DNA of 64,000 nt from Methylorubrum salsuginis (GCF_900114375.1 NZ_FOSV01000019.1:36033-100032); one strand, 5' to 3'. Positions 24,646-32,621 are shown, counted from the stretch's first letter. Numbers and translations are program-made. Notes: a model not told the origin generated them from the letters alone.

Positions 24646-26049
24646 TCAGGCGTGTGCCGGCACCGGCTTGGGCGCCGAAACCGGACGCATCCGGTCGAGC
24701 GCTTCGGGCCGAGGGCCGCCGGTCGCCCAATCGAGCAGTTCCACGGTGTGGACGATCGGGATGTCCGTGCCCTTCCCGATCTGGGTGGCGCAACCGATAT
24801 TGCCGGTGGCGATCAGGTCGGGCTGCATCCGTTCGATGTTGGCGACCTTGCGCTCGCGCAGGCGTCCGGCGATCTCCGGCTGCAGGATGTTGTAGGTGCC
24901 GGCCGAGCCGCAACAGATATGGCCCTCCGGCACGTCCTTCACGGTGAAGCCCGCCTTCTTGAGAAGTGTTTTCGGCTCGGTGCGGATTTGTTGGCCGTGC
25001 TGCATCGAGCAAGCGGAGTGGTAGGCCACGACGAGGTCGGTGTCCTCCACCGGCGGCAGGAGGCCGATCTCGGCCATGTATTCGGTCACGTCCCTGGCGA
25101 TGCCGGACACCCGCTTGGCCTTCTCGGCATAGGCCGGATCGTCGCGGAACATGAAGCCGTAATCCTTGATCGTCGTGCCGCAGCCCGAGGCCGTCACGAT
25201 GATCGCGTCGAGGCCGCCGCCATCCATCTCGGCGATCCAGGCGTCGATGGTGCGCTTGGCGTGGGCGTGGGAGGACTCCTCCTTGCCCATGTGGTGGGTC
25301 AGCGCCCCGCAGCAGCCCTCGCCCTTGGGCTGCACCACCTCGACGCCGTGGCGGTTCAAGAGGCGGATCGCCGCCTCGTTGAAGTCCGGCCGCAGCACGC
25401 TCTGCGCACAGCCGCGCAGCAGCGCGACCCGGCCGCGGGGCTTGACGGGGCCGGCATCGCGGCCGGTCTGGAACAGGTCGCTCACTTCCTGCGCCGAGGT
25501 GTCGGCGGGAAACACGCCCGGCCGGTCGAAGCGGTTGCGGTTCGGCAACTCGGCCGGCGCGAGGTCGAGCATGGCCGCGAGCCGGTTGCCCACACGGGGC
25601 ACCCTCGCCATCAGCGGGCGCAGCGGCGCGCCGATCTTGGCGCCGAGAAGGGCGAGGCGGAAGCGGTTCGGATAGGGCAGCACGAAGGCCAGCACCGAAC
25701 GCAGCAACCGGTCGCTGAGCGGTCGCTTGTAGGTCTTTTCGATGTGGGTGCGGGCGTGATCGACGAGGTGCATGTAATGCACCCCCGACGGGCAGGTCGT
25801 CATGCAGGACAGGCAGGAGAGGCAGCGATCGACGTGCTTGACCACCTCGCGGGTCGCCGCCTTTCCGCCTTCCAGCATGTCCTTGATGAGGTAGATGCGG
25901 CCCCGCGGTGAATCGAGTTCGTCGCCGAGCAGCAGGTAGGTCGGGCAGGTCGCGGTGCAGAAGCCGCAATGCACGCAGGTGCGCAGGATCTTCTCCGAGG
26001 CCGCCATGGCGGGATCGGCGAGCTGCTCGGGGGAGAAGCTGGTCTGCAC
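24646..26049 (-). CDS. glcF: glycolate oxidase iron-sulfur subunit
   Basis: A 467-residue protein: two 4Fe-4S motifs (CVHCGFCTATCPTY about 31-44; CLSCLSCMTTCPSG about 84-97) and two CCG domains in the C-terminal half (ALLRGCAQSV..GCCGAL and VAYHSACSMQHGQQ..CCGSAG). GlcF passes electrons from the FAD subunits GlcD/GlcE to the quinone pool during glycolate oxidation. No glcD or glcE occurs in the window, so this subunit is encoded apart from its partners or serves another flavoprotein. Confidence 0.94.
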   Translation of the reverse strand: MQTSFSPEQLADPAMAASEKILRTCVHCGFCTATCPTYLLLGDELDSPRGRIYLIKDMLEGGKAATREVVKHVDRCLSCLSCMTTCPSGVHYMHLVDHARTHIEKTYKRPLSDRLLRSVLAFVLPYPNRFRLALLGAKIGAPLRPLMARVPRVGNRLAAMLDLAPAELPNRNRFDRPGVFPADTSAQEVSDLFQTGRDAGPVKPRGRVALLRGCAQSVLRPDFNEAAIRLLNRHGVEVVQPKGEGCCGALTHHMGKEESSHAHAKRTIDAWIAEMDGGGLDAIIVTASGCGTTIKDYGFMFRDDPAYAEKAKRVSGIARDVTEYMAEIGLLPPVEDTDLVVAYHSACSMQHGQQIRTEPKTLLKKAGFTVKDVPEGHICCGSAGTYNILQPEIAGRLRERKVANIERMQPDLIATGNIGCATQIGKGTDIPIVHTVELLDWATGGPRPEALDRMRPVSAPKPVPAHA

Positions 26050-26171
26050 GGCGCGTCCTCGGACTGATTTTTCTTTGAGGCTGGCGGCTAGTTAGGGCGT
26101 CGTTCTTAGAACCGTACCAGATCGCCGCGCAATCGGTTCCGCGTCGCAGGCGCGGCCACACCCGCCACCGT

Positions 26172-26203
26172 CATTCCGGGGCGCCGCAGGCGAACCCGGA
26201 ATG
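26172..26203. repeat. REP-like intergenic palindrome
   Basis: CATTCCGGG / CCCGGAATG, a perfect 9-bp stem with an inner CGCC/GGCG pairing, in the gap between glcF and the downstream end of the small membrane-protein gene. The form is that of short dispersed palindromes in Methylobacterium genomes; it may terminate transcription of the gene at 26222-26575. Confidence 0.55.
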
Positions 26204-26221
26204 CGGCGTGTCGTTGGAGCC

Positions 26222-26575
26222 TCAGCGCTCGCGCGACGACGAGAGAAGCCGGGCGACGAACCAGATCGGCACCACCACCGCAGCACCGGCCAGCACCCAG
26301 CGGCCGAAATCGTGGAAGGTGTCGAAGCCGAGATCGATCAGCTGCCGGGACAGGTCGTAGAGCTGCCAGAACAGCAGGCCGGGGGTGAGCCCGAGCATCG
26401 CCATCACGGCGCCGACCAGCACCGACAGGAACAGCAGCTTGATCGCCACCGCGGCGGGCGAGCCGCCGAGGAAGCGGTGGAGGGCCGAGCGATGGCGCGG
26501 GGCACCGTAGCGCGGATCGACGTAGCCGCCCTGTCCCGGGGGCAAGCCGCGCCGCGTGTCGTGATCGCCGATCAT
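26222..26575 (-). CDS. small two-TM hypothetical membrane protein (DUF6460-like)
   Basis: 117 residues from the ATG giving MIGDHDTRRGLPPGQ. Two predicted membrane helices (about 41-64 and 92-110) linked by FWQLYDLSRQLIDLGFDTFHDFGRW. Layout and length resemble the DUF6460 proteins common in Rhizobiales; function is unknown. The longer open frame upstream to 27631 is antisense to the esterase gene and not coding. Confidence 0.72.
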   Translation of the reverse strand: MIGDHDTRRGLPPGQGGYVDPRYGAPRHRSALHRFLGGSPAAVAIKLLFLSVLVGAVMAMLGLTPGLLFWQLYDLSRQLIDLGFDTFHDFGRWVLAGAAVVVPIWFVARLLSSSRER

Positions 26576-26758
26576 GCCGTTCCGGTCCCTCAATCCCCAC
26601 CCGCCGGTCCGTGAGAGCGTTGCTCCGCCGCCACAGCCGTGTGAAACCGCGCGCCCCGATCCGTCGTTGGATGCTTTCGCGGCCTCTGCCAGATGGCACC
26701 GGGGCGCGTTCCGCTCAAGATGGCGGGCTGCTGGCACGCCCGAACCCGAGAAAGGCCC

Positions 26759-27709
26759 ATGATCGACCACGCCCTGTTCGACCCGGCGACGATCGATCCG
26801 GAGACCAAGGCCCTCAACGCCGAGATCGTGGCCGCCCATGCCGCGCAGCCCGACCCGTGGTCGCTGCCGATCGCGGAGGTGCGCGCCCGCCGCCGCGAGG
26901 GCACCAAGGCCTCGCCGGCCATGCCGCGCAGCGCCCGCGCCGAGACGCTCACCATCGACGGCCCCGGCGGTCCGCTGGCGCTGCGCGTCATCCGGCCGAA
27001 GGGGAAGGCGCGGGGCGCCTATCTCCATATCCACCGCGGCGGCTGGGTGTGGGGCGCGGCCGACGAGCAGGATCCGTGGCTGGAGCGCATCGCCGACGCC
27101 TGCGGCTTCGTCTGCCTCTCGGTCGAGTACCGGCTGGCGCCCGAGCATCCCTATCCGGCCGCCCTCGAAGATTGCGAAGCCGCCGCCCTCTGGCTCGCCG
27201 GCCCGGGCCGGGCCGAGCTCGGCGTCACCGCTCTCACCATCGGCGGCGAATCGGTCGGCGCGCATCTCGCCGTCATGGTGTTGCTGCGCCTGCGCGACCG
27301 GCACAACCTCACCCGCGCCTTCCGCGGCGCCAACCTCAATGCCGGCTTCTACGATCTCGGCCTGACCCCGAGCGTGCGGCTCTGGGGGAGCGAGCGCCTC
27401 GTCATCAACGGCACCGATCTGGAGCGCTTCGCCGACGGCTATGTCCGCGACGGCATCGACCGGCGCCGGCCCGACGTGTCGCCGCTCTATGCCGATCTCA
27501 AGGGTCTGCCGCCCGCGCTCTTCACCGTGGGCACGGCGGACCCGCTCCTCGACGACACGCTCTACATGTCGGCCCGCTGGGCGGCGGCCGGCAACGGTGG
27601 CCACACGGCGGTCTATGCCGGCGGCTGCCACGTCTTCGTGCGCTATCCGGGGCAGATTACCGAGCGCGCCCTGGAGCTGATCGACCGGTTCCTGATGGCG
27701 CTGGCGTGA
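26759..27709 (+). CDS. alpha/beta hydrolase, HSL-type esterase with altered oxyanion motif
   Basis: 316 residues from ATG 26759 (MIDHALFDPATIDP). Alpha/beta-hydrolase_3 family: nucleophile elbow IGGESVGAH (Ser about residue 164), acid in TADPLLDD (about 262) and His in GGCHVF (about 292). The oxyanion motif, normally HGGG, reads HRGGW: the first glycine is Arg (CGC instead of GGC, a one-base difference). This may alter or abolish classic esterase activity. The upstream in-frame extension to 26693 is unlikely. Confidence 0.88.
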   Translation: MIDHALFDPATIDPETKALNAEIVAAHAAQPDPWSLPIAEVRARRREGTKASPAMPRSARAETLTIDGPGGPLALRVIRPKGKARGAYLHIHRGGWVWGAADEQDPWLERIADACGFVCLSVEYRLAPEHPYPAALEDCEAAALWLAGPGRAELGVTALTIGGESVGAHLAVMVLLRLRDRHNLTRAFRGANLNAGFYDLGLTPSVRLWGSERLVINGTDLERFADGYVRDGIDRRRPDVSPLYADLKGLPPALFTVGTADPLLDDTLYMSARWAAAGNGGHTAVYAGGCHVFVRYPGQITERALELIDRFLMALA

Positions 27710-27749
27710 GGCGGGTGGCGGGCCGGGCCCGGCGCCTTACCTGAGCGGT

Positions 27750-30296
27750 GTGCCCCCTTCCGATCTCCCGCCGCGTTTCGCCGACTGGTTCTCCGAGCGC
27801 GGCTGGCAGCCCCGCCCGCACCAGCTCGAACTTCTGGCAACCGTACGGGCCGGCCGCTCGGCGCTCCTCGTGGCCCCGACCGGAGCGGGCAAGACGCTGG
27901 CCGGGTTCCTGCCGAGCCTCGTCGAGCTGTCCGAGGCGGGGCGGGGCAAGGGGCAGGACAAGGGGCAAGGCAAGCGCGGGCTCCACACGCTCTACGTCTC
28001 GCCGCTCAAGGCCCTCGCCGTCGACATCGCCCGCAATCTCGATGCGCCGATCGCCGGCATGAGCCTGCCGGTTACGGTCGAGACCCGCACAGGCGACACC
28101 CCGGCCCACAAGCGCACCCGCCAGATCGCCCGCCCGCCGGATATTTTGTTGACCACGCCGGAGCAGTTGTCGCTGCTGTTGGCGCATCGCGAGGCCGAGG
28201 CATTCTTTGCCGGTTTGCGGACGGTGGTGCTCGATGAGCTTCACGCGCTGGTGACGTCGAAGCGGGGGGATCTGCTGGCGCTGGCGCTGGCGCGATTGCG
28301 CCGGCTGGCGCCGGGGCTACGGTCCATCGGCTTGTCGGCGACGGTGCGCGAGCCGGATGAACTGCGGAAGTACCTCGTGGCGCAACGCCAAAGCCCTCCC
28401 CCCTCTGCGGGGGAGGGAGGGGTTGGAGCCCCGGCGATGGCCGACCTCGTCGTCGCCACCGGCGGCGCCAAGGCCGACCTGCACATGCTGGACATCGGCC
28501 GCACGCTGCCGCTCGCCGGCCACACCGCCAAGCACGCCATGCCGGCGATCTACGACCTGATCCGCTCCCACCGGACCGTGCTGGTCTTCGTCAACACTCG
28601 CCTTCAAGCGGAGTACACCTTCCAGGAACTCTGGCGCCTCAACGACGACACCCTCCCCATCGCCCTGCATCACGGCTCTCTCGACGCCTCGCAGCGCCGC
28701 CGGGTCGAGGCCGCGATGGCGGCGGGGCAGCTGCGGGCCATCGTCTGCACCGCCACGCTCGATCTCGGGATCGACTGGGGCGATGTCGATCTCGTGGTCA
28801 ATGTCGGCGCGCCGAAGGGGGCGAGCCGGATCATGCAGCGCATCGGCCGGGCCAATCACCGCATGGACGAGCCGTCCAAGGCGTATCTGGTGCCCGGCAA
28901 CCGCTTCGAGATGCTGGAATGCCGTGCTGCCCTCGACGCCGTCGAGGAGGCCGCGCAGGACACGCCGGATGCCCGCATCGGCGCCCCCGACGTGCTGGCC
29001 CAGCACGTGCTCGGCATGGCCTGCGCCGACGCCTTCGATCCACTCGATCTCTACGACGAGATCGTCTCCGCCGCCCCCTATGCCGGCCTGTCCTGGGAGG
29101 ATTTCGAGGCGGTGGTCGATTACGTCGCGACCGGCGGCTACGCCCTGCGGGCCTACGAGCGCTTCGCCAAGATCCTTAAAGGAGCCGACGGCAAATGGCG
29201 GGTGCGCGACGCGCGGGTCGCGCAGCAATACCGCATGAATGTCGGCACCATCGTCGAATCGACCCACGTCAAGGTCCGGCTGGCGCGGCAGCTCCGCGGC
29301 AAGCCCGGCACGGTCCTGCCGAAGACCGGCCGGGTGCTCGGCGAGATCGAGGAGGATTTTTGTGAGACGTTGACGCCCGGCGACACCTTCCTGTTCGCCG
29401 GCGAGGTGCTGCGCTTCGAGGGGTTGGCCGAGGACGAGTGCATGGCCACCCGCGCCGGCCCCGGCACCGATCCGGCGATTCCCTCCTATGCCGGCTCGAA
29501 ATTTCCGCTCTCGACCTTCCTGGCCGCGCGGGTGCGGGCGATCATCGCCGACCCGTTCGAGTGGGACCGGCTGCCGCCCCAACTCGCCACCTATCTCGCG
29601 CAGCAGCGCCGCCACTCGATCCTACCCGGCGAGCGCGATCTTCTGGTCGAGACCTTTCCGCGCGCCGGCCGCTTCTATCTCACCGCCTTCCCGTTCGAGG
29701 GACGGCTCGCCCACCAGACCCTCGGGATGCTGCTGACCCGCCGGCTGGAGCGCGCCCGCCTGCGTCCGCTGGGCTTTGCCGCCAACGATTACGGCATCGC
29801 CATCTGGATGACGAAGGACGTGAGCGAGCGCATCGCCCTCTCGCCGGACTTCGTGGAGGCCCTGTTCGACGAGGACATGCTCGGCGACGATCTCGAAGCC
29901 TGGCTCGATGAATCCGCCATGATGAAGCGCACCTTCCGCCAATGCGCGGTGATCGCGGGGCTGATCGAGCGGCGGTTTCCGGGGCAGAAGAAGACCGGAC
30001 GGCAGGTCACGATCTCGACCGACCTGATCTACGACGTGCTGCGCCGCCACCAGCCCGACCACCTGTTGCTGCGCGCCGCGCGGCAGGATGCGGCAACCGG
30101 ACTCCTCGACGTGACCCGCCTCGGCATGATGCTGAGGCGCATCCGGGGGCGAATCATCCACCGATCCCTCGACCGGGTTTCGCCGCTCTCCGTCTCCGTC
30201 ATGCTCGAAATCGGGCGTGAGCGGGTCTACGGGGAGGGGGCCGACGACATCCTGGCCGAGGCCGAAGCCGCGCTGCTCGAAGAGGCGCTCGGCTAA
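27750..30296 (+). CDS. ligase-associated DNA damage response DEXH-box helicase (Lhr-like)
   Basis: An 848-residue superfamily 2 helicase starting at GTG: Walker A APTGAGKTLAGF (about 47), DELH box in VVLDELHALV (about 160), SATV motif (about 195), helicase C motifs CTATLDLGIDWG and QRIGRANHR (about 335-371), then a winged-helix/Lhr C-terminal region. It matches the helicase of the bacterial ligase-associated repair cluster. The next gene is its usual partner pdeM; the ATP-dependent ligase and exonuclease members are not here. About 16 residues near 213-228 derive from a palindromic repeat. Confidence 0.93.
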   Translation: MPPSDLPPRFADWFSERGWQPRPHQLELLATVRAGRSALLVAPTGAGKTLAGFLPSLVELSEAGRGKGQDKGQGKRGLHTLYVSPLKALAVDIARNLDAPIAGMSLPVTVETRTGDTPAHKRTRQIARPPDILLTTPEQLSLLLAHREAEAFFAGLRTVVLDELHALVTSKRGDLLALALARLRRLAPGLRSIGLSATVREPDELRKYLVAQRQSPPPSAGEGGVGAPAMADLVVATGGAKADLHMLDIGRTLPLAGHTAKHAMPAIYDLIRSHRTVLVFVNTRLQAEYTFQELWRLNDDTLPIALHHGSLDASQRRRVEAAMAAGQLRAIVCTATLDLGIDWGDVDLVVNVGAPKGASRIMQRIGRANHRMDEPSKAYLVPGNRFEMLECRAALDAVEEAAQDTPDARIGAPDVLAQHVLGMACADAFDPLDLYDEIVSAAPYAGLSWEDFEAVVDYVATGGYALRAYERFAKILKGADGKWRVRDARVAQQYRMNVGTIVESTHVKVRLARQLRGKPGTVLPKTGRVLGEIEEDFCETLTPGDTFLFAGEVLRFEGLAEDECMATRAGPGTDPAIPSYAGSKFPLSTFLAARVRAIIADPFEWDRLPPQLATYLAQQRRHSILPGERDLLVETFPRAGRFYLTAFPFEGRLAHQTLGMLLTRRLERARLRPLGFAANDYGIAIWMTKDVSERIALSPDFVEALFDEDMLGDDLEAWLDESAMMKRTFRQCAVIAGLIERRFPGQKKTGRQVTISTDLIYDVLRRHQPDHLLLRAARQDAATGLLDVTRLGMMLRRIRGRIIHRSLDRVSPLSVSVMLEIGRERVYGEGADDILAEAEAALLEEALG
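28394..28417. repeat. G/C-rich palindromic repeat inside the helicase gene
   Basis: CCCTCCCCC and GGGGGAGGG (9-bp perfect stem, 6-base loop) inside coding sequence, read in frame as part of QSPPPSAGEGGVGAPA. The base composition and palindrome look like an intergenic REP element, not like the flanking helicase codons. It falls in a variable linker between helicase domain 1 and 2. Confidence 0.65.
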
Positions 30297-30332
30297 AGGC
30301 TCGCCCCTCCCAACCCGTTTGAGGATGCGACC

Positions 30333-31046
30333 TTGGCCCAGAGCCAACGACTCGAGAAGACCGTGAAGGGCACCGACCTGTCGCTCGCCGGAGAGGCGCT
30401 GAGCCTCGACCGCAGCGGCGCCCTGTGGCTGCCCGAACACCGCACGCTGGTCGTGTCCGATCTCCATCTGGAGAAAGGCTCGGCTTATGCCGCCCGCTCC
30501 GGCCAGTTCCTGCCGCCCTACGATACACGGGAGACGCTGGCGCAACTGCACGAGGCGGTGCAGCGGCTCGATCCGGCCTGCGTCGTCGCGCTCGGCGATT
30601 CCTTCCACGACGCCCGCGGCCCCGAGCGGATGGAGCCCGGCGACCGCGCCCTGGTCGCCGCCCTGCAGGAGGGGCGCGACTGGGTCTGGATCGCCGGCAA
30701 CCACGATGCCGCGGTGAGCGAGGGCGTCGGCGGGCGCTATTGCGAGACGGTTTCGGTCGGCGGCCTGACCCTGCGGCACGAGCCCCTGGCCGGGGCGGAG
30801 GCGGGCGAGGTCGCCGGCCATCTTCATCCCTGCGGCAAGGTCTCGATGCGCGGGCGGTCCGTGCGCCGCCGCTGTTTCGTGAGCGACGGTCACCGCCTCG
30901 TCATGCCGGCCTTCGGCGCCTATGCCGGTGGGCTCAACGTGCGGGACACCGCCTTCGAGCCCCTGTTCCCGAAGGGTTTCACTGCCTACCTGCTGGGTGA
31001 TGGGCGGGTCTTCGCCATCGGGAAGTCGATGCTCGGCCGGGATTGA
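30333..31046 (+). CDS. pdeM: ligase-associated DNA damage response endonuclease PdeM
   Basis: A 237-residue calcineurin-like phosphoesterase with metal ligands in VSDLHLEKG (about 43-51), ALGDSFHD, IAGNHD and GHLHP. TTG 30333 is taken as start; a GTG at 30363 is an alternative closer to the conserved LAGEALSLDRSGALWLPE. It lies 37 bases after the Lhr-like helicase, the typical helicase-pdeM pair of the ligase-associated repair system, thought to act on DNA ends or mismatched structures. Confidence 0.92.
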   Translation: MAQSQRLEKTVKGTDLSLAGEALSLDRSGALWLPEHRTLVVSDLHLEKGSAYAARSGQFLPPYDTRETLAQLHEAVQRLDPACVVALGDSFHDARGPERMEPGDRALVAALQEGRDWVWIAGNHDAAVSEGVGGRYCETVSVGGLTLRHEPLAGAEAGEVAGHLHPCGKVSMRGRSVRRRCFVSDGHRLVMPAFGAYAGGLNVRDTAFEPLFPKGFTAYLLGDGRVFAIGKSMLGRD

Positions 31047-31062
31047 TCAGGCGCCGCCCGCG

Positions 31063-31266
31063 TCATTCGGATCCGGCCGGATCCGGCGTGTCGTCGAGGC
31101 GGGCGATCAGATCGCGGAAGCGGTCCGGAACCGGTTGCTGGAGGACGGTATCGTAGAGGGCGCGCAGCTGATGGCCGATGCGTTGCTGGGTCTGATCGTT
31201 CAACCCACCGCGCGTCGCAGCGGGCCGGTCGCCGGTAAGGTCGCCGGCCGGCTCGTCCTCGTTCAT
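31063..31266 (-). CDS. nepR: anti-sigma factor NepR
   Basis: 67 residues from the ATG giving MNEDEPAGDLTGDRP, preceded by AGGGGA. The conserved core QTQQRIGHQLRALYDTVLQ and PVPDRFRDLIARLD is the NepR family signature. NepR holds sigma-EcfG inactive and is released when phosphorylated PhyR binds it (sigma mimicry). A start at 31332 is open but would place the ATG almost at the predicted transcription start (EcfG promoter 31345-31369), so the internal ATG is preferred. It is divergent from phyR, as in M. extorquens. Confidence 0.9.
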   Translation of the reverse strand: MNEDEPAGDLTGDRPAATRGGLNDQTQQRIGHQLRALYDTVLQQPVPDRFRDLIARLDDTPDPAGSE

Positions 31267-31344
31267 CCGTCGTCGATCCCCTTGGCGCCGCAGTGACTCG
31301 CCGCGATTGTGTTGCGGCTTGACATGAGTCATGGCTTCGGCAGC

Positions 31345-31369
31345 AACGCCGCCACACGGGTTCGGTTCC
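31345..31369 (-). promoter_or_regulatory. sigma-EcfG promoter of nepR
   Basis: Minus strand GGAAC (31369-31365), 16-base spacer, CGTT (31348-31345): exact match to the alphaproteobacterial general-stress promoter. It implies autoregulation of the anti-sigma factor by the sigma factor it controls. Confidence 0.85.
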
Positions 31370-31380
31370 GGGCAGGGTCA

Positions 31381-31405
31381 GGAACGGACGGGGCGCCGCC
31401 GCGTT
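31381..31405 (+). promoter_or_regulatory. sigma-EcfG promoter of phyR
   Basis: Plus strand GGAAC (31381-31385), 16-base spacer, CGTT (31402-31405), 47 bases before the phyR ATG. Exact match, with its -35 only 11 bases from the -35 of the divergent nepR promoter. Confidence 0.87.
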
Positions 31406-31452
31406 AGCGGCGCATCGATAACGACGAAGAGCGCAGAGGCTCAGGGGAATCC

Positions 31453-32256
31453 ATGTCGACAGCACAACTGGTCGTGCAGCACCTGCCTTACCTGCGCCGC
31501 TACGCCCGCGCCCTCACCGGCAGCCAGGTGGCGGGCGACGCTTACGTGGCCGCGACCCTGGAGACCCTGGTCAACGAGCCCGAGACGCTCGGCCGCTCGA
31601 CCAACGTCAAGGCCGACCTGTTCCGCGTCTTCACCCGGATCTGGAACTCGCTCTCGGTCAACGGCCACAGCGAGCAGGTGCAGCACGATCTCCCGGCGGA
31701 AGTCCGCCTCGGCCAGATCACGCCGCTGCCGCGCCAAGCCTTCCTGCTCTCCTGCCTCGAAGGGTTTTCGGAAGAGGATGCCGGCGTGATCCTCGACGTG
31801 GACGTCGCGAAGGTGCGCGACCTCGTCGACGAGGCCGGCCGCGAACTCGCCGCCGACATGGCGACCGAGATCCTCATCATCGAGGACGAGCCGCTGATCG
31901 CCATGGATCTCGAAGCCCTGGTCGAGGGCCTCGGCCACAACGTCATCGGCGTCGCCCGCACCCGCACCGAGGCGATCAAGATCGCGTCCGAGGGCAACCG
32001 CCCCGGCCTGATCCTCGCCGACATCCAGCTCGCCGACGGCTCGTCGGGCCTCGACGCCGTCAACGACCTGCTCAAGACCTTCGAGGTGCCGGTGATCTTC
32101 ATCACCGCCTATCCCGAGCGCTTCCTCACCGGCGAGCGTCCGGAGCCGGCCTTCCTCATCGCCAAGCCGTTCCAGCCCGCCAACGTCTCGGCGGTCATCA
32201 GCCAAGCGCTGTTCTTCCAGCAGAGCGCCCGCCGCCGCGAAGCCCGCAGCGCCTGA
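31453..32256 (+). CDS. phyR: general stress response regulator PhyR
   Basis: A 267-residue protein: an N-terminal sigma-like domain (about 1-130, with sigma2- and sigma4-like parts) and a C-terminal receiver (138-260) with acidic residues in IIEDEP, phosphoacceptor Asp190 in LILADIQL, switch Thr in IFITAYPE and Lys in IAKPFQP. On phosphorylation the sigma-like domain captures NepR and frees sigma-EcfG. Length and Asp190 agree with the M. extorquens protein. No cognate kinase or ecfG gene adjoins. A perfect 40-base palindromic terminator follows. Confidence 0.98.
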   Translation: MSTAQLVVQHLPYLRRYARALTGSQVAGDAYVAATLETLVNEPETLGRSTNVKADLFRVFTRIWNSLSVNGHSEQVQHDLPAEVRLGQITPLPRQAFLLSCLEGFSEEDAGVILDVDVAKVRDLVDEAGRELAADMATEILIIEDEPLIAMDLEALVEGLGHNVIGVARTRTEAIKIASEGNRPGLILADIQLADGSSGLDAVNDLLKTFEVPVIFITAYPERFLTGERPEPAFLIAKPFQPANVSAVISQALFFQQSARRREARSA

Positions 32257-32275
32257 GTTCTCTTCCGGGTTCAAA

Positions 32276-32315
32276 CGAAAAGGGCGCCGATCCGGCCGGA
32301 TCGGCGCCCTTTTCG
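32276..32315 (+). terminator. phyR terminator
   Basis: A perfect 20+20 base palindrome beginning CGAAAAGGGCGCCGATCC; the 3' arm ends CCCTTTTCG, giving a U4 tract. It starts 20 bases after the phyR stop and converges with the terminator of the small RNA on the other strand. Confidence 0.88.
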
Positions 32316-32343
32316 CGTTCTGGATCGGCGGAAGGCAGGCACG

Positions 32344-32374
32344 AAAAAACGGGCCGGACTGCTGTCCGACCCGT
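32344..32374 (-). terminator. terminator of the candidate small RNA
   Basis: Minus strand: ACGGGTCGGAC / GTCCGGCCCGT (11 positions, one mismatch), loop AGCA, then TTTTTT (32349-32344). The orientation excludes phyR and the plus-strand gene at 32663 as its users. Confidence 0.85.
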
Positions 32375-32434
32375 TGGGAAGGTTCCGGCCGATGCACAAG
32401 GGGAATGCGGGGAGGACCAGATGGCCGGGTTGCT
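32344..32434 (-). ncRNA. candidate sigma-EcfG-dependent small RNA (GsrN-like)
   Basis: An exact GGAAC-N16-CGTT promoter (32464-32440, minus strand) is followed about 65 bases later by a strong intrinsic terminator, with no open reading frame between, defining an RNA of about 90 nt. The 5' part can form a stem CCGGCC/GGCCGG enclosing a C-rich loop containing GGTCCTCCCCGCATTCCCC, complementary to Shine-Dalgarno-like sequences; the 3' part is the terminator hairpin. The architecture and its place beside phyR resemble GsrN, the stress sRNA of Caulobacter. It converges on phyR. Expression is not proven. Confidence 0.7.
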
Positions 32435-32439
32435 GTCTC

Positions 32440-32464
32440 AACGGTTCGCCGGGAGCAGGGTTCC
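32440..32464 (-). promoter_or_regulatory. sigma-EcfG promoter of the candidate small RNA
   Basis: Minus strand GGAAC (32464-32460), 16-base spacer, CGTT (32443-32440): identical in elements and spacing to the nepR and phyR promoters. Confidence 0.8.
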
Positions 32465-32595
32465 GGATCAGTCGCTTTTTTCAAGCGCGCGGCATTTTGG
32501 CAACGCTTCAAGGCCGGTGAGGCGACCCCGCACCCCGCGAATCGCCAATCGGTTAACGCGCGCAATACTGTCCTGCATCGAAGCGGCACAGTGAA

Positions 32596-32621
32596 GGAAC
32601 CGCAGAACGCGTGGCCGCGTT
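32596..32621 (+). promoter_or_regulatory. sigma-EcfG promoter of the small secreted protein gene
   Basis: GGAAC (32596-32600), 17-base spacer, CGTT (32618-32621), 41 bases before the ATG at 32663. A spacer of 17 is also accepted by sigma-EcfG. Confidence 0.78.

Noticed and set aside
24530..26161. Minus-strand frame of 543 codons covering glcF
   Set aside because: Alternative frame of glcF; glcF itself shows all cysteine motifs in the chosen frame.
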